Assembly: GCA_963781895.1 (NCBI GenBank)
Contig: CAWAIM010000008.1
Coordinates: 1-64,000, forward strand
Source: Roseiarcus sp963781895
Lineage (GTDB): Bacteria; Pseudomonadota; Alphaproteobacteria; Rhizobiales; Beijerinckiaceae
Direction of reading: 5' to 3'
DNA: 64,000 nt
This document shows, in pieces, positions 21,064 to 29,851 of the stretch. The notes under the pieces were generated by a model. It did no database searches, had not been told where the DNA came from, and saw nothing but the letters and a program-made list of their open reading frames with translations. Numbering within the stretch: the stretch's first letter is position 1; each line of letters begins with the position of its first letter. The position numbers and the translations under genes are program-made.

Positions 21064-21859
21064 ATGTACGCCTTTGAATACAATCGCCCGACCACGCTCT
21101 CGGGCGCCCTCGCCGCCCTCGCGAAAGAGGACGCCAAGGCGCTCGCCGGCGGCATGACGCTGCTGCCGACGATGAAGCAGCGCCTCGCCTCGCCGTCCGC
21201 CATCATCGATCTGAAAGACGTCCCGGAGCTCGCCGGCATCGCGCGCGAAGGGCGACGCCCTCGTGATCGGCGCCATGACCCGCCACGTCGACGTCGCCCG
21301 CAGCCCCGTTGTCCAGGCGGCGATTCCAGCGCTCGCCAAGCTCGCCGGCGGCATCGGCGATCCCCACGTGCGCAACCGGGGCACGATCGGCGGCTCGCTC
21401 GCCAACGACGATCCGACCGCCGACTACCCCGCCGCCGTCCTGGCGCTCGGGGCGACCATCGTCACCAGCAAGCGCCGAATCGCGGCCGACGACTTTTTCA
21501 AGGGCCTGTTCGAGACCGCGCTCGAGCCGGGCGAGCTCATCACCAAGGTGAGCTTCCCGATCCCGCAGAAGGCGGCCTACATGAAATTCGCCAATCCCGC
21601 CTCGCGCTATGCGCTGGTCGGCGTGTTCGTCGCCAAGACGGCGGGCGGGGTGCGCGTCACGGTGACCGGCGCGGGGGCGAACGGCGTCTTCCGCGCCAGC
21701 GCGCTCGAGGCGGCGCTCAACGCGAATTTCTCGCCTGCGGCGCTCGAGGGCGTCGCCGTGTCCAAAGACGGCCTCAACTCGGACATCCACGCCGACGCCG
21801 AGTATCGCGCCCATCTCATCGGCGTGATGGCGAGGCGCGCGGTCGCGGCGGCGGGCTGA
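21064..21859 (+). CDS. coxM: molybdenum hydroxylase medium subunit, FAD-binding (one frameshift)
   Basis: FAD subunit that hands electrons from the iron-sulfur clusters to the acceptor. The two flavin motifs are AGGMTLLPTMKQRLA (family AGGxSLxP) and GTIGGSLANDDPTADYPAAV (family TIGGxxxHxDP). N-terminal MYAFEYNRPTTL is the standard start. One extra G near 21249 breaks the frame at AREG-DALVIGA. Final residues VMARRAVAAAG are the usual C-terminus. It follows coxL by about 60 bases. Confidence 0.93.
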
Positions 21860-21870
21860 AGGGCCACGCA

Positions 21871-21975
21871 CCCCTCTCCCGCGTGCGGGAGAGGGGTCGG
21901 GATGAGGGTCTGCAAGAGGAAGCGAAGACCCTCACCCGGCGCTTCGCGCCGTCTTCTCCCGCGCGCCGGAGAAGG
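21871..21975. repeat. palindromic intergenic repeat (CCCTCTCCC type)
   Basis: A 12-base perfect palindrome arm pair (cccctctcccgc / gcgggagagggg, loop gt) at 21871-21896 is followed at about 21927-21975 by a second imperfect hairpin, cggcgcttcgcgccg then tcttctcccgcg. Elements with these words are dispersed in many proteobacterial genomes. A relative covers the 5' end of pbpC at about 51362-51433. Confidence 0.75.
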
Positions 21976-22003
21976 GATTCGCGCTTCAGCTGGCGGAGCC
22001 CAA

Positions 22004-22936
22004 ATGCCCCCTCAACCGTCGGCCCTGCCGGCCTCGATCGACGAAACGCTGGCGCTGCTCGAGAGCGCCTCCTATGTCGCCGACCGGTCGCTGGCGACCG
22101 TCCTGTTCCTGAGCCTGCGTCTCGGCCGGCCGCTGTTTCTCGAAGGGGAGGCAGGCGTCGGCAAGACGGAGGTCGCCAAGGTCCTGGCCGCTTCGCTCGG
22201 CCGCAGGCTGATCCGCCTGCAATGCTACGAGGGTCTCGACGTCGCGACCGCGGTCTACGAGTGGAACTACGCCGCGCAAATGATGGCGATCCGGCTCTCC
22301 GAGGCCGCCGGCGAACACGACAAGGACCGGATCGAGCACGACATCTTCTCCGAGCGCTATCTCATCAAGCGCCCGCTGCTGCAGGCGATGGAGCCGAGCG
22401 TCGATGGCGCGCCGGTGCTGCTGATCGACGAGATCGACCGCGCCGACGAGGCGTTCGAGGCCTATCTCCTGGAAATCCTGTCCGACTTCCAGGTGACCAT
22501 TCCGGAAATCGGCGTCATGAAGGCGCCGGAGCCGCCGATCGTCGTCATCACCTCCAACCGCACGCGGGAAATTCACGACGCGCTGAAACGGCGCTGCCTC
22601 TATCATTGGGTCGGCTACCCCGACACGGCGCGCGAAATGGCGATCGTGCGCGCCAAGGCGCCGCGCGCGCCGGAACGGCTGACCAGCGAGCTCGTCGCCT
22701 TCGTCCAGCGCCTGCGCAAGCAGGACCTGTTCAAGTCGCCCGGCGTCGCCGAAACGCTCGACTGGGCGTCCGCGCTGACCGAACTCGACGCGGTCGCCCT
22801 TGACCCGGCGCAAGTGTCCGATACGCTCGGCGTGCTGCTGAAATATCAGGACGACATCGCCAAGATCGAGGGCGCCAGGGCGCAGACGCTGATCGAGGAG
22901 ACGCGCGCCGAACTGCGCCGCCTGGAGCTTGATTAG
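22004..22936 (+). CDS. coxD: CoxD, MoxR-type AAA+ ATPase for hydroxylase maturation
   Basis: In Oligotropha the AAA+ protein CoxD is needed to build the sulfurated copper site, working with the VWA protein CoxE. Visible are Walker A GEAGVGKTEVAKVLA, the RLQCYEGLDVATAVYEWNYA block, Walker B VLLIDEIDRADEAFEAYLLE, and sensor 1 PIVVITSNRTREIHDALKRR. Length 310 is normal. ATG 22004 has GGAG upstream, and the preceding residues would be repeat-derived. That this enzyme is form II makes the exact maturation product uncertain. Confidence 0.9.
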   Translation: MPPQPSALPASIDETLALLESASYVADRSLATVLFLSLRLGRPLFLEGEAGVGKTEVAKVLAASLGRRLIRLQCYEGLDVATAVYEWNYAAQMMAIRLSEAAGEHDKDRIEHDIFSERYLIKRPLLQAMEPSVDGAPVLLIDEIDRADEAFEAYLLEILSDFQVTIPEIGVMKAPEPPIVVITSNRTREIHDALKRRCLYHWVGYPDTAREMAIVRAKAPRAPERLTSELVAFVQRLRKQDLFKSPGVAETLDWASALTELDAVALDPAQVSDTLGVLLKYQDDIAKIEGARAQTLIEETRAELRRLELD

Positions 22937-22955
22937 CGCAAAAGGCGCGACCCGG

Positions 22956-23384
22956 ATGACCTACGACTTCAAGCTCGAATGCGCCCTGCCCGCCCCGCCC
23001 GAGGCCGTTTACCATGCATGGCTCGACAGCGCCGTCCACACCGCGATGACGGGCGGCGCGGCCAAGATCGCCAAGCGCGTCGGCGGCCGGTTTACCGCCT
23101 GGGACGGCTACATCTCGGGCAAGACGCTGGCGCTGGCGCCCGGCGCGCGCATCGTGCAATCCTGGCGCACCAGCGAGTTCACGGCCGCCGACCCGGATTC
23201 GACCCTCACCGTCGAACTCGCGCCGACGAAGACAGGCACGCGGCTGACGCTTTTCCACCAGGGCGTGCCCGACCGTCACACGAGCTATGAGAATGGCGGC
23301 TGGAGAGACTTCTACTTCGCGCCGATGAAGGCCTATTTCGCGCGCGAGAAGCGGATGGCGAAGCCGGCGAAAACAGGGGGTTGA
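22956..23384 (+). CDS. SRPBCC (AHSA1-type) domain protein
   Basis: Protein of 142 residues with the START-like fold of the Activator of Hsp90 ATPase group. Typical features are the opening EC-ALPAPPEAVYHAWLDSAVH, GGRFTAWDGYISGKTLALAP and the end region GWRDFYFAPMKAYF. It is embedded between coxD and coxE with short gaps, so it is part of the cox operon. It may act in enzyme assembly or bind a small hydrophobic ligand; direct evidence is lacking. Confidence 0.85.
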   Translation: MTYDFKLECALPAPPEAVYHAWLDSAVHTAMTGGAAKIAKRVGGRFTAWDGYISGKTLALAPGARIVQSWRTSEFTAADPDSTLTVELAPTKTGTRLTLFHQGVPDRHTSYENGGWRDFYFAPMKAYFAREKRMAKPAKTGG

Positions 23385-23433
23385 GGATGCGCGCGCCGCG
23401 TCTTGCCCGGGCCGAGAGCGAGCCGCGGCCCGG

Positions 23434-24655
23434 ATGACCGCCCTACCAGAGACGCGGCCCGCGGGCGGCGGCGCGCTGGCGCAGAACATCGTCCATTTCG
23501 CCCGCGCCCTGCGCGAGGCGGGCGTGCCGCTCGGCCCGGGCGCCGTGCTCGACGCGCTCGACGCGGTCGAGGCGGCGGGCTTCGGCGATCGCGATGACTT
23601 CTATGCGACGCTGCATGCGGTCCTGATCAAGAAGCATGAGCACAGCCTGCTGTTCGACCAGGCGTTCCAGATCTTCTGGCGGCGCAAGGGCCTGCTGGAG
23701 AAGCTGATCGCGATGCTGTCGCCGCAGGCGCCCAGCCAGCGCAAGCCGAACCGCGCCGAAGCCGGGGCGAGCCGCGTCGCCGACGCGCTGTTCAAGACGC
23801 CGCGCAACGAGGCCAGGGAGGTTCCCTCGCTCGATCTCGACGCGCGCTTCACCATGTCGGAAAAGGAGATCCTGCGCGCCAAGGATTTCGCGCAGATGAG
23901 CGCGGCGGAAATCGAGGAAGCCCGCAAGGCGATCAGGAAGCTCGTGATGCCCGAGGACGATCGCCGCACGCGGCGCTTTGCGCCCGACGCCCGGCGCTTG
24001 CGCGTCGACGCCCGGCGCAGCTTTCGGCGCTCGCTGCAGCCCGGCGGGGCCATCGATCTCGAGTTTCGCGCGCCGATCAGGCGCGCCGCCCCCGATTGTC
24101 GCGCTTTGCGACATTTCCGGCTCGATGAGCGAGTACACGCGCCTGTTCCTGCATTTCCTGCACGCGCTGGGCGAGAGGCGGCGCGTCTCCACCTTCCTGT
24201 TCGGCACGCGCCTGACCAATGTCACGCGCGCCATGCGCGCCCGCGATCCCGACGACGCGCTGGCGCAATGCTCGACGCTCGCGGTCGATTGGTCGGGCGG
24301 CACGCGAATCGGCGAGGCGCTGTTCCAGTTCAACCGCGAGTGGTCGCGACGCGTGCTCGGCCAGGGCGCAATCACGCTGTTGTTCACCGATGGCCTGGAA
24401 CGGGACGGCGTCGATAAGCTCAAAGCCGAGATGGAGCGGCTCGCCAAATCGAGCCGGCGGGTGATCTGGGTCAATCCGCTGTTGCGCTTCGACGGCTTTT
24501 CCGCCAAGGCCGGCGGCGTGCGGGCGATGCTGCCCTATGTCGATTCGTTCCGGCCGATCCACAATCTCGCCAGCATGGCCGACCTTTGCCGGGCGCTGTC
24601 GGGCGCAATCGACCTTTCCCGCAGCCCGAAACAGTGGTTGCTGGCGTCCGCCTGA
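23434..24655 (+). CDS. coxE: CoxE, VWA-domain maturation protein (one frameshift)
   Basis: Partner of the AAA+ protein CoxD. The N-terminal half (about 200 residues) is the CoxE family region (NIVHFARALREAGVPLGPGA; FWRRKGLLEKLI). The C-terminal half is a von Willebrand A domain with the metal site DISGSMSEYTRLFLHF, VDWSGGTRIGEAL and LLFTDGLERD. One extra C near 24090 (AAP-PIVALCD) splits the frame. Final residues PKQWLLASA are normal for the family. Start ATG 23434 follows AHSA1 by 50 bases. Confidence 0.9.
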
Positions 24656-24736
24656 TGCGCCGCGGTCTTGCGGATGGCGCCGAGCGGGGCCATTTTCGCT
24701 GAGACCCGGGCATGGATGCGAGAGGGAGGAGCGACA

Positions 24737-25381
24737 ATGAACGACCAAGCCGTTGAAACGGTGACGGGCAAGGCGGCCACCATTCGTTTCGACAGCCGCC
24801 TTTGCATTCACGCTCGCCGGTGCGTGCTCGCGGAGCCGGGCGTGTTCAAGGCCAATGTCGTCGGGCCCTGGATCGATCCCGACGCGGCGAGCCCGGAAGA
24901 CCTGGTGCGGGTCGCGATCAATTGTCCGTCCGGCGCCATCCATGTCACGCGCCACGATGGCGGCGCCGAGGAGGCCAATCCCAAGGTCAACACGATCACG
25001 GTGCGCGAAAACGGTCCGCTGGCGGTTCACGCCGAGATCGAACTTTCAGGCGCGCCGATCGGGACTCGCGCGACGCTTTGCCGTTGCGGCCAGTCGAACA
25101 ACAAACCCTATTGCGACGGCTCGCATGTCGGGTCGGGGTTCCTGGCCACCGGCGAACCGGCGACCACGACGAGCGCCGCGCTGGCCAGACGCGACGGCGT
25201 GCTGACCATCACCCCCTATCCGAACGGACCGCTCGGCGTCGCGGGTCCGGTCGAAATCATTTCGGGCACGGGGCGCACGATCGATCGGGTCGAGAAGACC
25301 GCGCTCTGCCGCTGCGGCCATTCCTCTCGAAAGCCCTATTGCGACGGCACCCACGCCAGGGTGGGGTTCGTCGCGCCTTGA
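24737..25381 (+). CDS. iron-sulfur protein with N-terminal ferredoxin-like and two CDGSH domains
   Basis: The N-terminal 75 residues resemble the divergent mono-cluster ferredoxin domain Fer4_19 (RLCIHARRCVLAEPGVF and INCPSGAIHV). Two CDGSH-type [2Fe-2S] sites follow: CRCGQSNNKPYCDGSH (about residues 115-130) and CRCGHSSRKPYCDGTH (about 193-208). Length 214. ATG 24737 has a good GGGAGGAG site. It lies between coxE and the XdhC genes in the same direction, so an electron carrier or cluster donor for the hydroxylase is plausible, but this is inference from position. Confidence 0.9.
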   Translation: MNDQAVETVTGKAATIRFDSRLCIHARRCVLAEPGVFKANVVGPWIDPDAASPEDLVRVAINCPSGAIHVTRHDGGAEEANPKVNTITVRENGPLAVHAEIELSGAPIGTRATLCRCGQSNNKPYCDGSHVGSGFLATGEPATTTSAALARRDGVLTITPYPNGPLGVAGPVEIISGTGRTIDRVEKTALCRCGHSSRKPYCDGTHARVGFVAP

Positions 25382-25406
25382 TCGGTAAGACTGGAGAGGT
25401 TTTCCC

Positions 25407-25731
25407 ATGCTGACGAGAGACGAGGATGTCTTGGCCGCCGCCGAAGTCCTGGCGGCAAGCCGGACGCGACGTCGCGATCGCGACCGTGGTCGAGACCTGG
25501 GGCTCGGCGCCCCGGCCGGTCGGCTCGCACCTCGTCATCGACGGCGACGGCAATTTCCTCGGTTCCGTTTCCGGCGGGTGCGTCGAAGGCGCGGTCGTGG
25601 AGGAGGCCGCGGAGGTGATCGCGGAGGGCGCGCCGCGCATGTTGGAATTCGGCGTCGCCGACGAGACCGCCTGGCGTGTCGGGCTCTCCTGCGGAGGCCG
25701 GATCAAGGTCTATGTCGAGAAGCTGAGCTGA
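25407..25731 (+). CDS. XdhC/CoxI family protein, N-terminal domain (one frameshift)
   Basis: XdhC-type proteins bind the molybdenum cofactor, protect it and deliver it, sulfurated, to the hydroxylase. Here only the first domain is present: after MLTRDEDVLAAAEV the frame continues (one C removed near 25450) as WRQAGRDVAIATVVETWGSA, PRPVGSHLVID, GSVSGGCVEGAVVEEA and GLSCGGRIKVYVEKL. The GGCVEG and LSCGG elements are the family signature. Its stop overlaps the next XdhC gene (TGATG), so the two halves of classic XdhC are separate but translationally coupled. Confidence 0.88.
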
Positions 25732-26435
25732 TGCGTCTCGACGTTCTCAAGGCGATGAACGCGGCGCGCCGCGAACGGCGCGGCGGCGTCATGGTCACGC
25801 GCCTCGCCGACGGCGACCAGCGCTTCGTCGAGGCCGACGCCATTGGCGCCGATCCGCTCGCGGAAGAGCTTGCGACGGCGCTGCGCATGGGCAAGAGCGG
25901 CCAGGCCACGTTCGAGAACGCGGACTATTTTCTTACCGTGCAGGCGCCGTCGCCGCGGCTCACGCTGGTCGGCGCGGTGCATATTTCGCAGGCGCTCGCG
26001 CCGATCGCGCGCATCGCCGGCCTCGACGTGACGATCATCGATCCGCGCACCGCCTTCGCGACGCCGGAACGGTTTCCGGAAACGCCGGTCCTGGCGAAAT
26101 GGCCGGACGAGGCGCTGGCGGAGGCCCCGCTCGACGCCTACACCGCGGTCTGCCTGCTCACGCACGATCCCAAGATCGACGATCCGGCGCTGAAGATCGC
26201 GCTCAGGGCCGATTGCTTCTACATCGGCGCCCTCGGGTCGCGAAAGACCCACGCCAAACGATTGGAGCGCATGCGCGCGCAGGGCTTCGACGACGCGGCG
26301 CTGGCGCGCATTCACGCGCCGATCGGCCTCGATATCGGCGCGGTCAGTCCAGCCGAGATCGCGGTTTCGATCATCGGCGAGATCGTCGCTTCGCTGCGCA
26401 GGAAGCCGTTACGCTCGGAAAGCGCTGCGAAATGA
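25731..26435 (+). CDS. XdhC Rossmann-domain protein
   Basis: Second XdhC-type protein, 234 residues, with the Rossmann domain of the family. Visible are RLTLVGAVHISQALAPIARI, VTIIDPRTAFATPERFP, TAVCLLTHDPKIDDPALKIA and YIGALGSRKTHAKRLERM, then HAPIGLDIGAVSPAEIAVSI. These are the standard XdhC_C blocks. Start ATG 25731 overlaps the preceding stop, and its own stop overlaps the next start (ATGA). Confidence 0.92.
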   Translation: MRLDVLKAMNAARRERRGGVMVTRLADGDQRFVEADAIGADPLAEELATALRMGKSGQATFENADYFLTVQAPSPRLTLVGAVHISQALAPIARIAGLDVTIIDPRTAFATPERFPETPVLAKWPDEALAEAPLDAYTAVCLLTHDPKIDDPALKIALRADCFYIGALGSRKTHAKRLERMRAQGFDDAALARIHAPIGLDIGAVSPAEIAVSIIGEIVASLRRKPLRSESAAK

Positions 26436-27437
26436 AATTCGGATCGGTCCCCCTCAGCGAGGCCGAGGGCGCCATTGTCGCCCACGGCGTGAGGGTCGAC
26501 GGCATCGCGCTAAAGAAAGGCGAAATCGCCACGCCTGAACGCTTGCGCGCGCTGGCGGCGGCGGGTGTCGCGAAGCGTCATGGCGGCCCGCCTCGAAGAC
26601 GGCGACGTCGTCGAGGATGAGGCCGCCCTTCGGCTGGCTAAGCGCCTGGCGGGCGTGTCCGTGCGTTGCGCGACCCCGTTCACCGGGCGCGTCAATCTGT
26701 TCGCCGAGACCGCCGGACTCGCGATCGTCGACGCCGCCGCGATCGATCGGCTCAACGCGATCGACGAGTCGATCACGGTCGCGACGATCCCCCGGCACCG
26801 TCCCGTCGCCAGGGGCGACATGATCGCGACCGTCAAGATCATTCCGTTCGCAACGCCTGGCCTGACGCTCGAGGCCGCGCTTGCGGCGCTTGGGCCCTCC
26901 GCCGCGGTGGCGATCGCGCCGTTCCGGCCGCTGCGCATCGCCGTCGCCTCGACCTTGCTGCCGGGCCTTAAGGCCAGCGTCGTCGCCAAGACCCTGCGCG
27001 TTCTGGAGGCGCGCCTGGCGCCGACCGGAGCGCGCGTCGTCGCGCACGAGACGACGGCGCACGAGATCGGGCCCCTCGCCGACGCCCTTGCGCGGCTGTC
27101 GCGGGACGCCGACGCCCTCATCGTCTTCGGCGCCTCGGCCATCACCGACCGAAGGGACGTCATTCCCGCCGCCATCGAGGCGTTCGGAGGACGCATCGAG
27201 CGGTTTGGCATGCCGGTCGATCCGGGCAACCTGTTGCTCCTGGCGGCGCGCGGCGACATGCCGGTCATCGGCGCGCCGGGCTGTGCGCGCTCGCCGAGGG
27301 AAAACGGCTTCGACTGGGTCCTGCAAAGGATGCTTGCCGGCGTGCCGACTCACGACGCCGACATCCGCGCCATGGGCGTCGGCGGCCTCCTGATGGAAAT
27401 CGCCTCCCGCCCGCAGCCGCGAGATCCGCGTGAGTAA
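26432..27437 (+). CDS. molybdopterin-binding protein (MoeA/MoaB-type fold), one frameshift
   Basis: Member of the molybdopterin-binding group used in cofactor assembly for xanthine dehydrogenase family enzymes. It opens MKFGSVPLSEAEGAIVAHGV and, after removing one A near 26573, continues SVMAARLEDGDVVEDEAALR. The later MoaB-like half has VAHETTAHEIGPLADALARL and LIVFGASAITDRRDVIPAAI. In related genera this domain is often fused to the MobA-like domain encoded next; here the two frames overlap by eight bases, so the split may be real or another indel. Confidence 0.82.
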
Positions 27438-28045
27438 AATCGGCGCGGTCGTCCTGGCCGCCGGCCGGTCGTCGCGCTTTCGCGCCCAAGGCGGCGCCGA
27501 AGAGACGAAACTGGTCGCGACCCTGAACGGCGAACCGATCGTGCGCCGGGTCGCTGCGGGCGGCGTTGGCTTCCAGGGCGCGTCCGGTCGTGGTCGTCGT
27601 CGGCCACGCGCGGCGCGCGGTCGAGGCCGCGATCGCCGACCTGCCGGCGACGATCGCCTTCAATCCGGACTACGCCAGCGGCATCGCATCCTCGCTGCGC
27701 GCGGGCCTGGCGGCAATGCCGGGCGATGTCGGCGGGGCGCTGGTCTTGCTGGGCGACATGCCCAAAGTCGAGGCGGATCTGATCAACGCCCTGATCGAGG
27801 CCTTTCTCGCCCGGCCGCATGCGCAGGCGGCCACGCCGTTGCAGGACGGCCGGCGCGGCAATCCCGTTCTTCTCGGCCGACATTTGTTCGAAAGCGCCAA
27901 GCGTCTGACCGGCGACGAGGGCGCTCGACGGCTCGTCAGCGCCTTGGACGCACGTAGCGTCGTCGAGATCGACGCCTTCGGCTCGAATGTCTCGTTTGAC
28001 GTCGATACGCCGGGTGACCTAGCGTCGGCGCGGCGCGGGGAGTAA
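27430..28045 (+). CDS. MobA/MocA-like molybdenum cofactor nucleotidyltransferase (one frameshift)
   Basis: Transfers a nucleotide (probably CMP, as in MocA) to molybdopterin, giving the dinucleotide cofactor needed by CoxL-type enzymes. The N-terminal motif is AVVLAAGRSSRF, followed by LVATLNGEPIVRRVA. After removing one G near 27555 it continues ALASRARPVVVVVGHARRAV, then VLLGDMPKVEADLINALI and RRGNPVLLGRHLF. Start GTG 27430 overlaps the previous stop. It is the last clear gene of the cox operon. Confidence 0.85.
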
Positions 28046-28068
28046 AATCTCCGATCGACCTATGGCGA

Positions 28069-28097
28069 TTGACAATCGACGATATATGCAATTTATT
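28069..28097 (+). promoter_or_regulatory. likely promoter of the FecR-domain gene
   Basis: Consensus ttgaca at 28069-28074 and tttatt at 28092-28097 with 17-base spacing, in an AT-rich gap 43 bases before ATG 28140. A GAGGGG ribosome site precedes the start. Confidence 0.5.
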
Positions 28098-28139
28098 GGT
28101 TGTGTCTGATTTACTTGGGCTCTATTTGCGTGAGGGGAT

Positions 28140-28871
28140 ATGGCGGGTCGTCGGGGCTTGGCGATCGTCGCGTTCATCGGTGTGATATGCGCGCTCGGCG
28201 CCGCGGGTTCGGCGCGGGCGCAGCAGTCGATCGGCTCGGCGACCGCCGCCCAAAATCAGGTCACGCGTGAATTCGCCGGAGCGTCGAAGCCGCTGTCGGT
28301 CGGAGACGCCGTGTTTCGGGACGAAGTGGTGCGCACGGGGGCGGATTCGATCGCGAAACTCGTGTTTCTCGATTCAACCAACCTCGCGGTCGGTCCGACC
28401 TCGCGCATCGTGCTCGATCAATTCGTCTATGTGGGGAATGTCGGCACACAGAAGATGGCGGTCAACCTGGCGAAGGGCATTTTTCGCTTCACGACCGGCG
28501 CCCTCGACAAGAAAGCCTATAACATCCAGACGCCCACGGCGGCGATCGGCGTGCGCGGCACCGTGCTGGACATCGACGTGCGCAATGCGCAAACGCGCGT
28601 GACGCTGGTCGAGGGCCGAGCGTTCGTCTGTCCGCGCCGAAGCGGCGTCAGCTTGGAACAACAGCTCAGCAGCTGCGCGAAGGGCGGGCGCTGCGATTGC
28701 GAACAGCTCCTGAATTCCGGCCAAACCGCCCTGGTCAAGAAGGTCGGGGGTTCGAATCGCGCCACCATGACGGCGACGCCGGTCAGTCTGGGGTCGCTCT
28801 GCTCCGACCCCTCGATCTGCTCGGGCGCCACCTACGCCGACGCAGGGGGAGGAGCGCTGTGCGGGCGGTAG
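28140..28871 (+). CDS. secreted FecR-domain protein
   Basis: Periplasmic or secreted protein of 243 residues. Signal peptide GLAIVAFIGVICALGAAGSA, cut after ARA. The FecR domain is clear: LSVGDAVFRDEVVRTGADSI, KLVFLDSTNLAVGPTSRIVL and FTTGALDKKAYNIQTPTAAI followed by GVRGT. Unlike iron-siderophore FecR regulators it has no membrane helix and no sigma factor beside it; this is the free FecR type found in alphaproteobacteria, often near CHASE2 cyclases, one of which lies 5 kb downstream. The C-terminal part is Cys-rich (six or more Cys). Role unknown. Confidence 0.88.
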   Translation: MAGRRGLAIVAFIGVICALGAAGSARAQQSIGSATAAQNQVTREFAGASKPLSVGDAVFRDEVVRTGADSIAKLVFLDSTNLAVGPTSRIVLDQFVYVGNVGTQKMAVNLAKGIFRFTTGALDKKAYNIQTPTAAIGVRGTVLDIDVRNAQTRVTLVEGRAFVCPRRSGVSLEQQLSSCAKGGRCDCEQLLNSGQTALVKKVGGSNRATMTATPVSLGSLCSDPSICSGATYADAGGGALCGR

Positions 28872-28930
28872 GGACAAGAACAGGGGCCGGTAATGGCGGA
28901 CCAACCGCCGGGACATGACGGGGACGAGAA

Positions 28931-29572
28931 ATGGGGAAGCTATCATCAGTAATTGCGGCCTTGGTCGGGGGAGCGGCCTTGCTCGGAGCATCCTCCGCGC
29001 AGGCCGCCACCACCTTGCTGTCGCTCATCGATCCGCCGGGTCAGACCGGAACGCCCTACAGTCTCGACTTTACGGCGAACGCGGCGACAACGACGATCTC
29101 GATCGGCGGCTATCAGACGACCGCGTATGAGTACGTATCTGGCATGAGCGTCACTCGCGGCGGCGGAGCGAACCTGCTGACCACCGCATGGACGCTGACG
29201 CCCGGCACCCCGCCCGGATTCGGAACTGACGCCAGAATTCAGCCGCTTGGAGGCTATCCTCGGCTGTGGTTCGGGGGCTTTTCCTCTGGGGATTACGACA
29301 CGTTCTCTCAGACGTTCGCAACGACGCCGGACGCCAATTACGTGCTGACGTTCAACTTCACCAACGATTCTTTTGCCGGACTGAGCGCGCTTCTCAATTT
29401 TGGCTCGAGTGTCTTTAGCTCGAGCGCGCTTCTGGTGACGACCACCGGCCGCGTCTCCGTCCCCTCGATCCCGGAGCCTTCCACCTGGGCCATGATGTTT
29501 CTCGGCTTCGTCGGGCTGGGCCTCGCCGGATATCGGCGGACGCGGAAGACTCAATTGCTTTCGTGTCGGTGA
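28931..29572 (+). CDS. PEP-CTERM sorted exported protein
   Basis: Exported protein of 213 residues with signal peptide SSVIAALVGGAALLGASSAQ and a C-terminal sorting tail IPEPSTWAMMFLGFVGLGLA followed by GYRRTRKT. This PEP-hydrophobic-Arg arrangement directs processing by an exosortase, which must be coded elsewhere. The middle is Thr/Ser/Gly-rich beta-type sequence without named domain. Start ATG 28931 is the natural start of the signal peptide. It lies between the FecR-domain and autotransporter genes, all in one direction. Confidence 0.88.
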   Translation: MGKLSSVIAALVGGAALLGASSAQAATTLLSLIDPPGQTGTPYSLDFTANAATTTISIGGYQTTAYEYVSGMSVTRGGGANLLTTAWTLTPGTPPGFGTDARIQPLGGYPRLWFGGFSSGDYDTFSQTFATTPDANYVLTFNFTNDSFAGLSALLNFGSSVFSSSALLVTTTGRVSVPSIPEPSTWAMMFLGFVGLGLAGYRRTRKTQLLSCR

Positions 29573-29851
29573 ACAGGTCGGGATCGGCCTCGTGAAATCG
29601 CTTGGCCGAATGTCCAGGCTTAACAACGTCTCGCGAGCGAGCGCCGCCCTCGTTCGCCTGCAATTCCATCCGAAGGGATGAAATGCTATGTCTGTTCGGT
29701 CGACGCGCTTTAGTGAAATGGACTGGGGGTTCGAACGAGGCTAGGCGTCGACGGCCGTCGAACCGGGGGCGCTTTGCCTGGGCGCGCCGATGAGCTGGAG
29801 CGCCAGTCACGCCGACCACGGTTTCGCCGGCGCATAACAAGGAGGGGCCCT

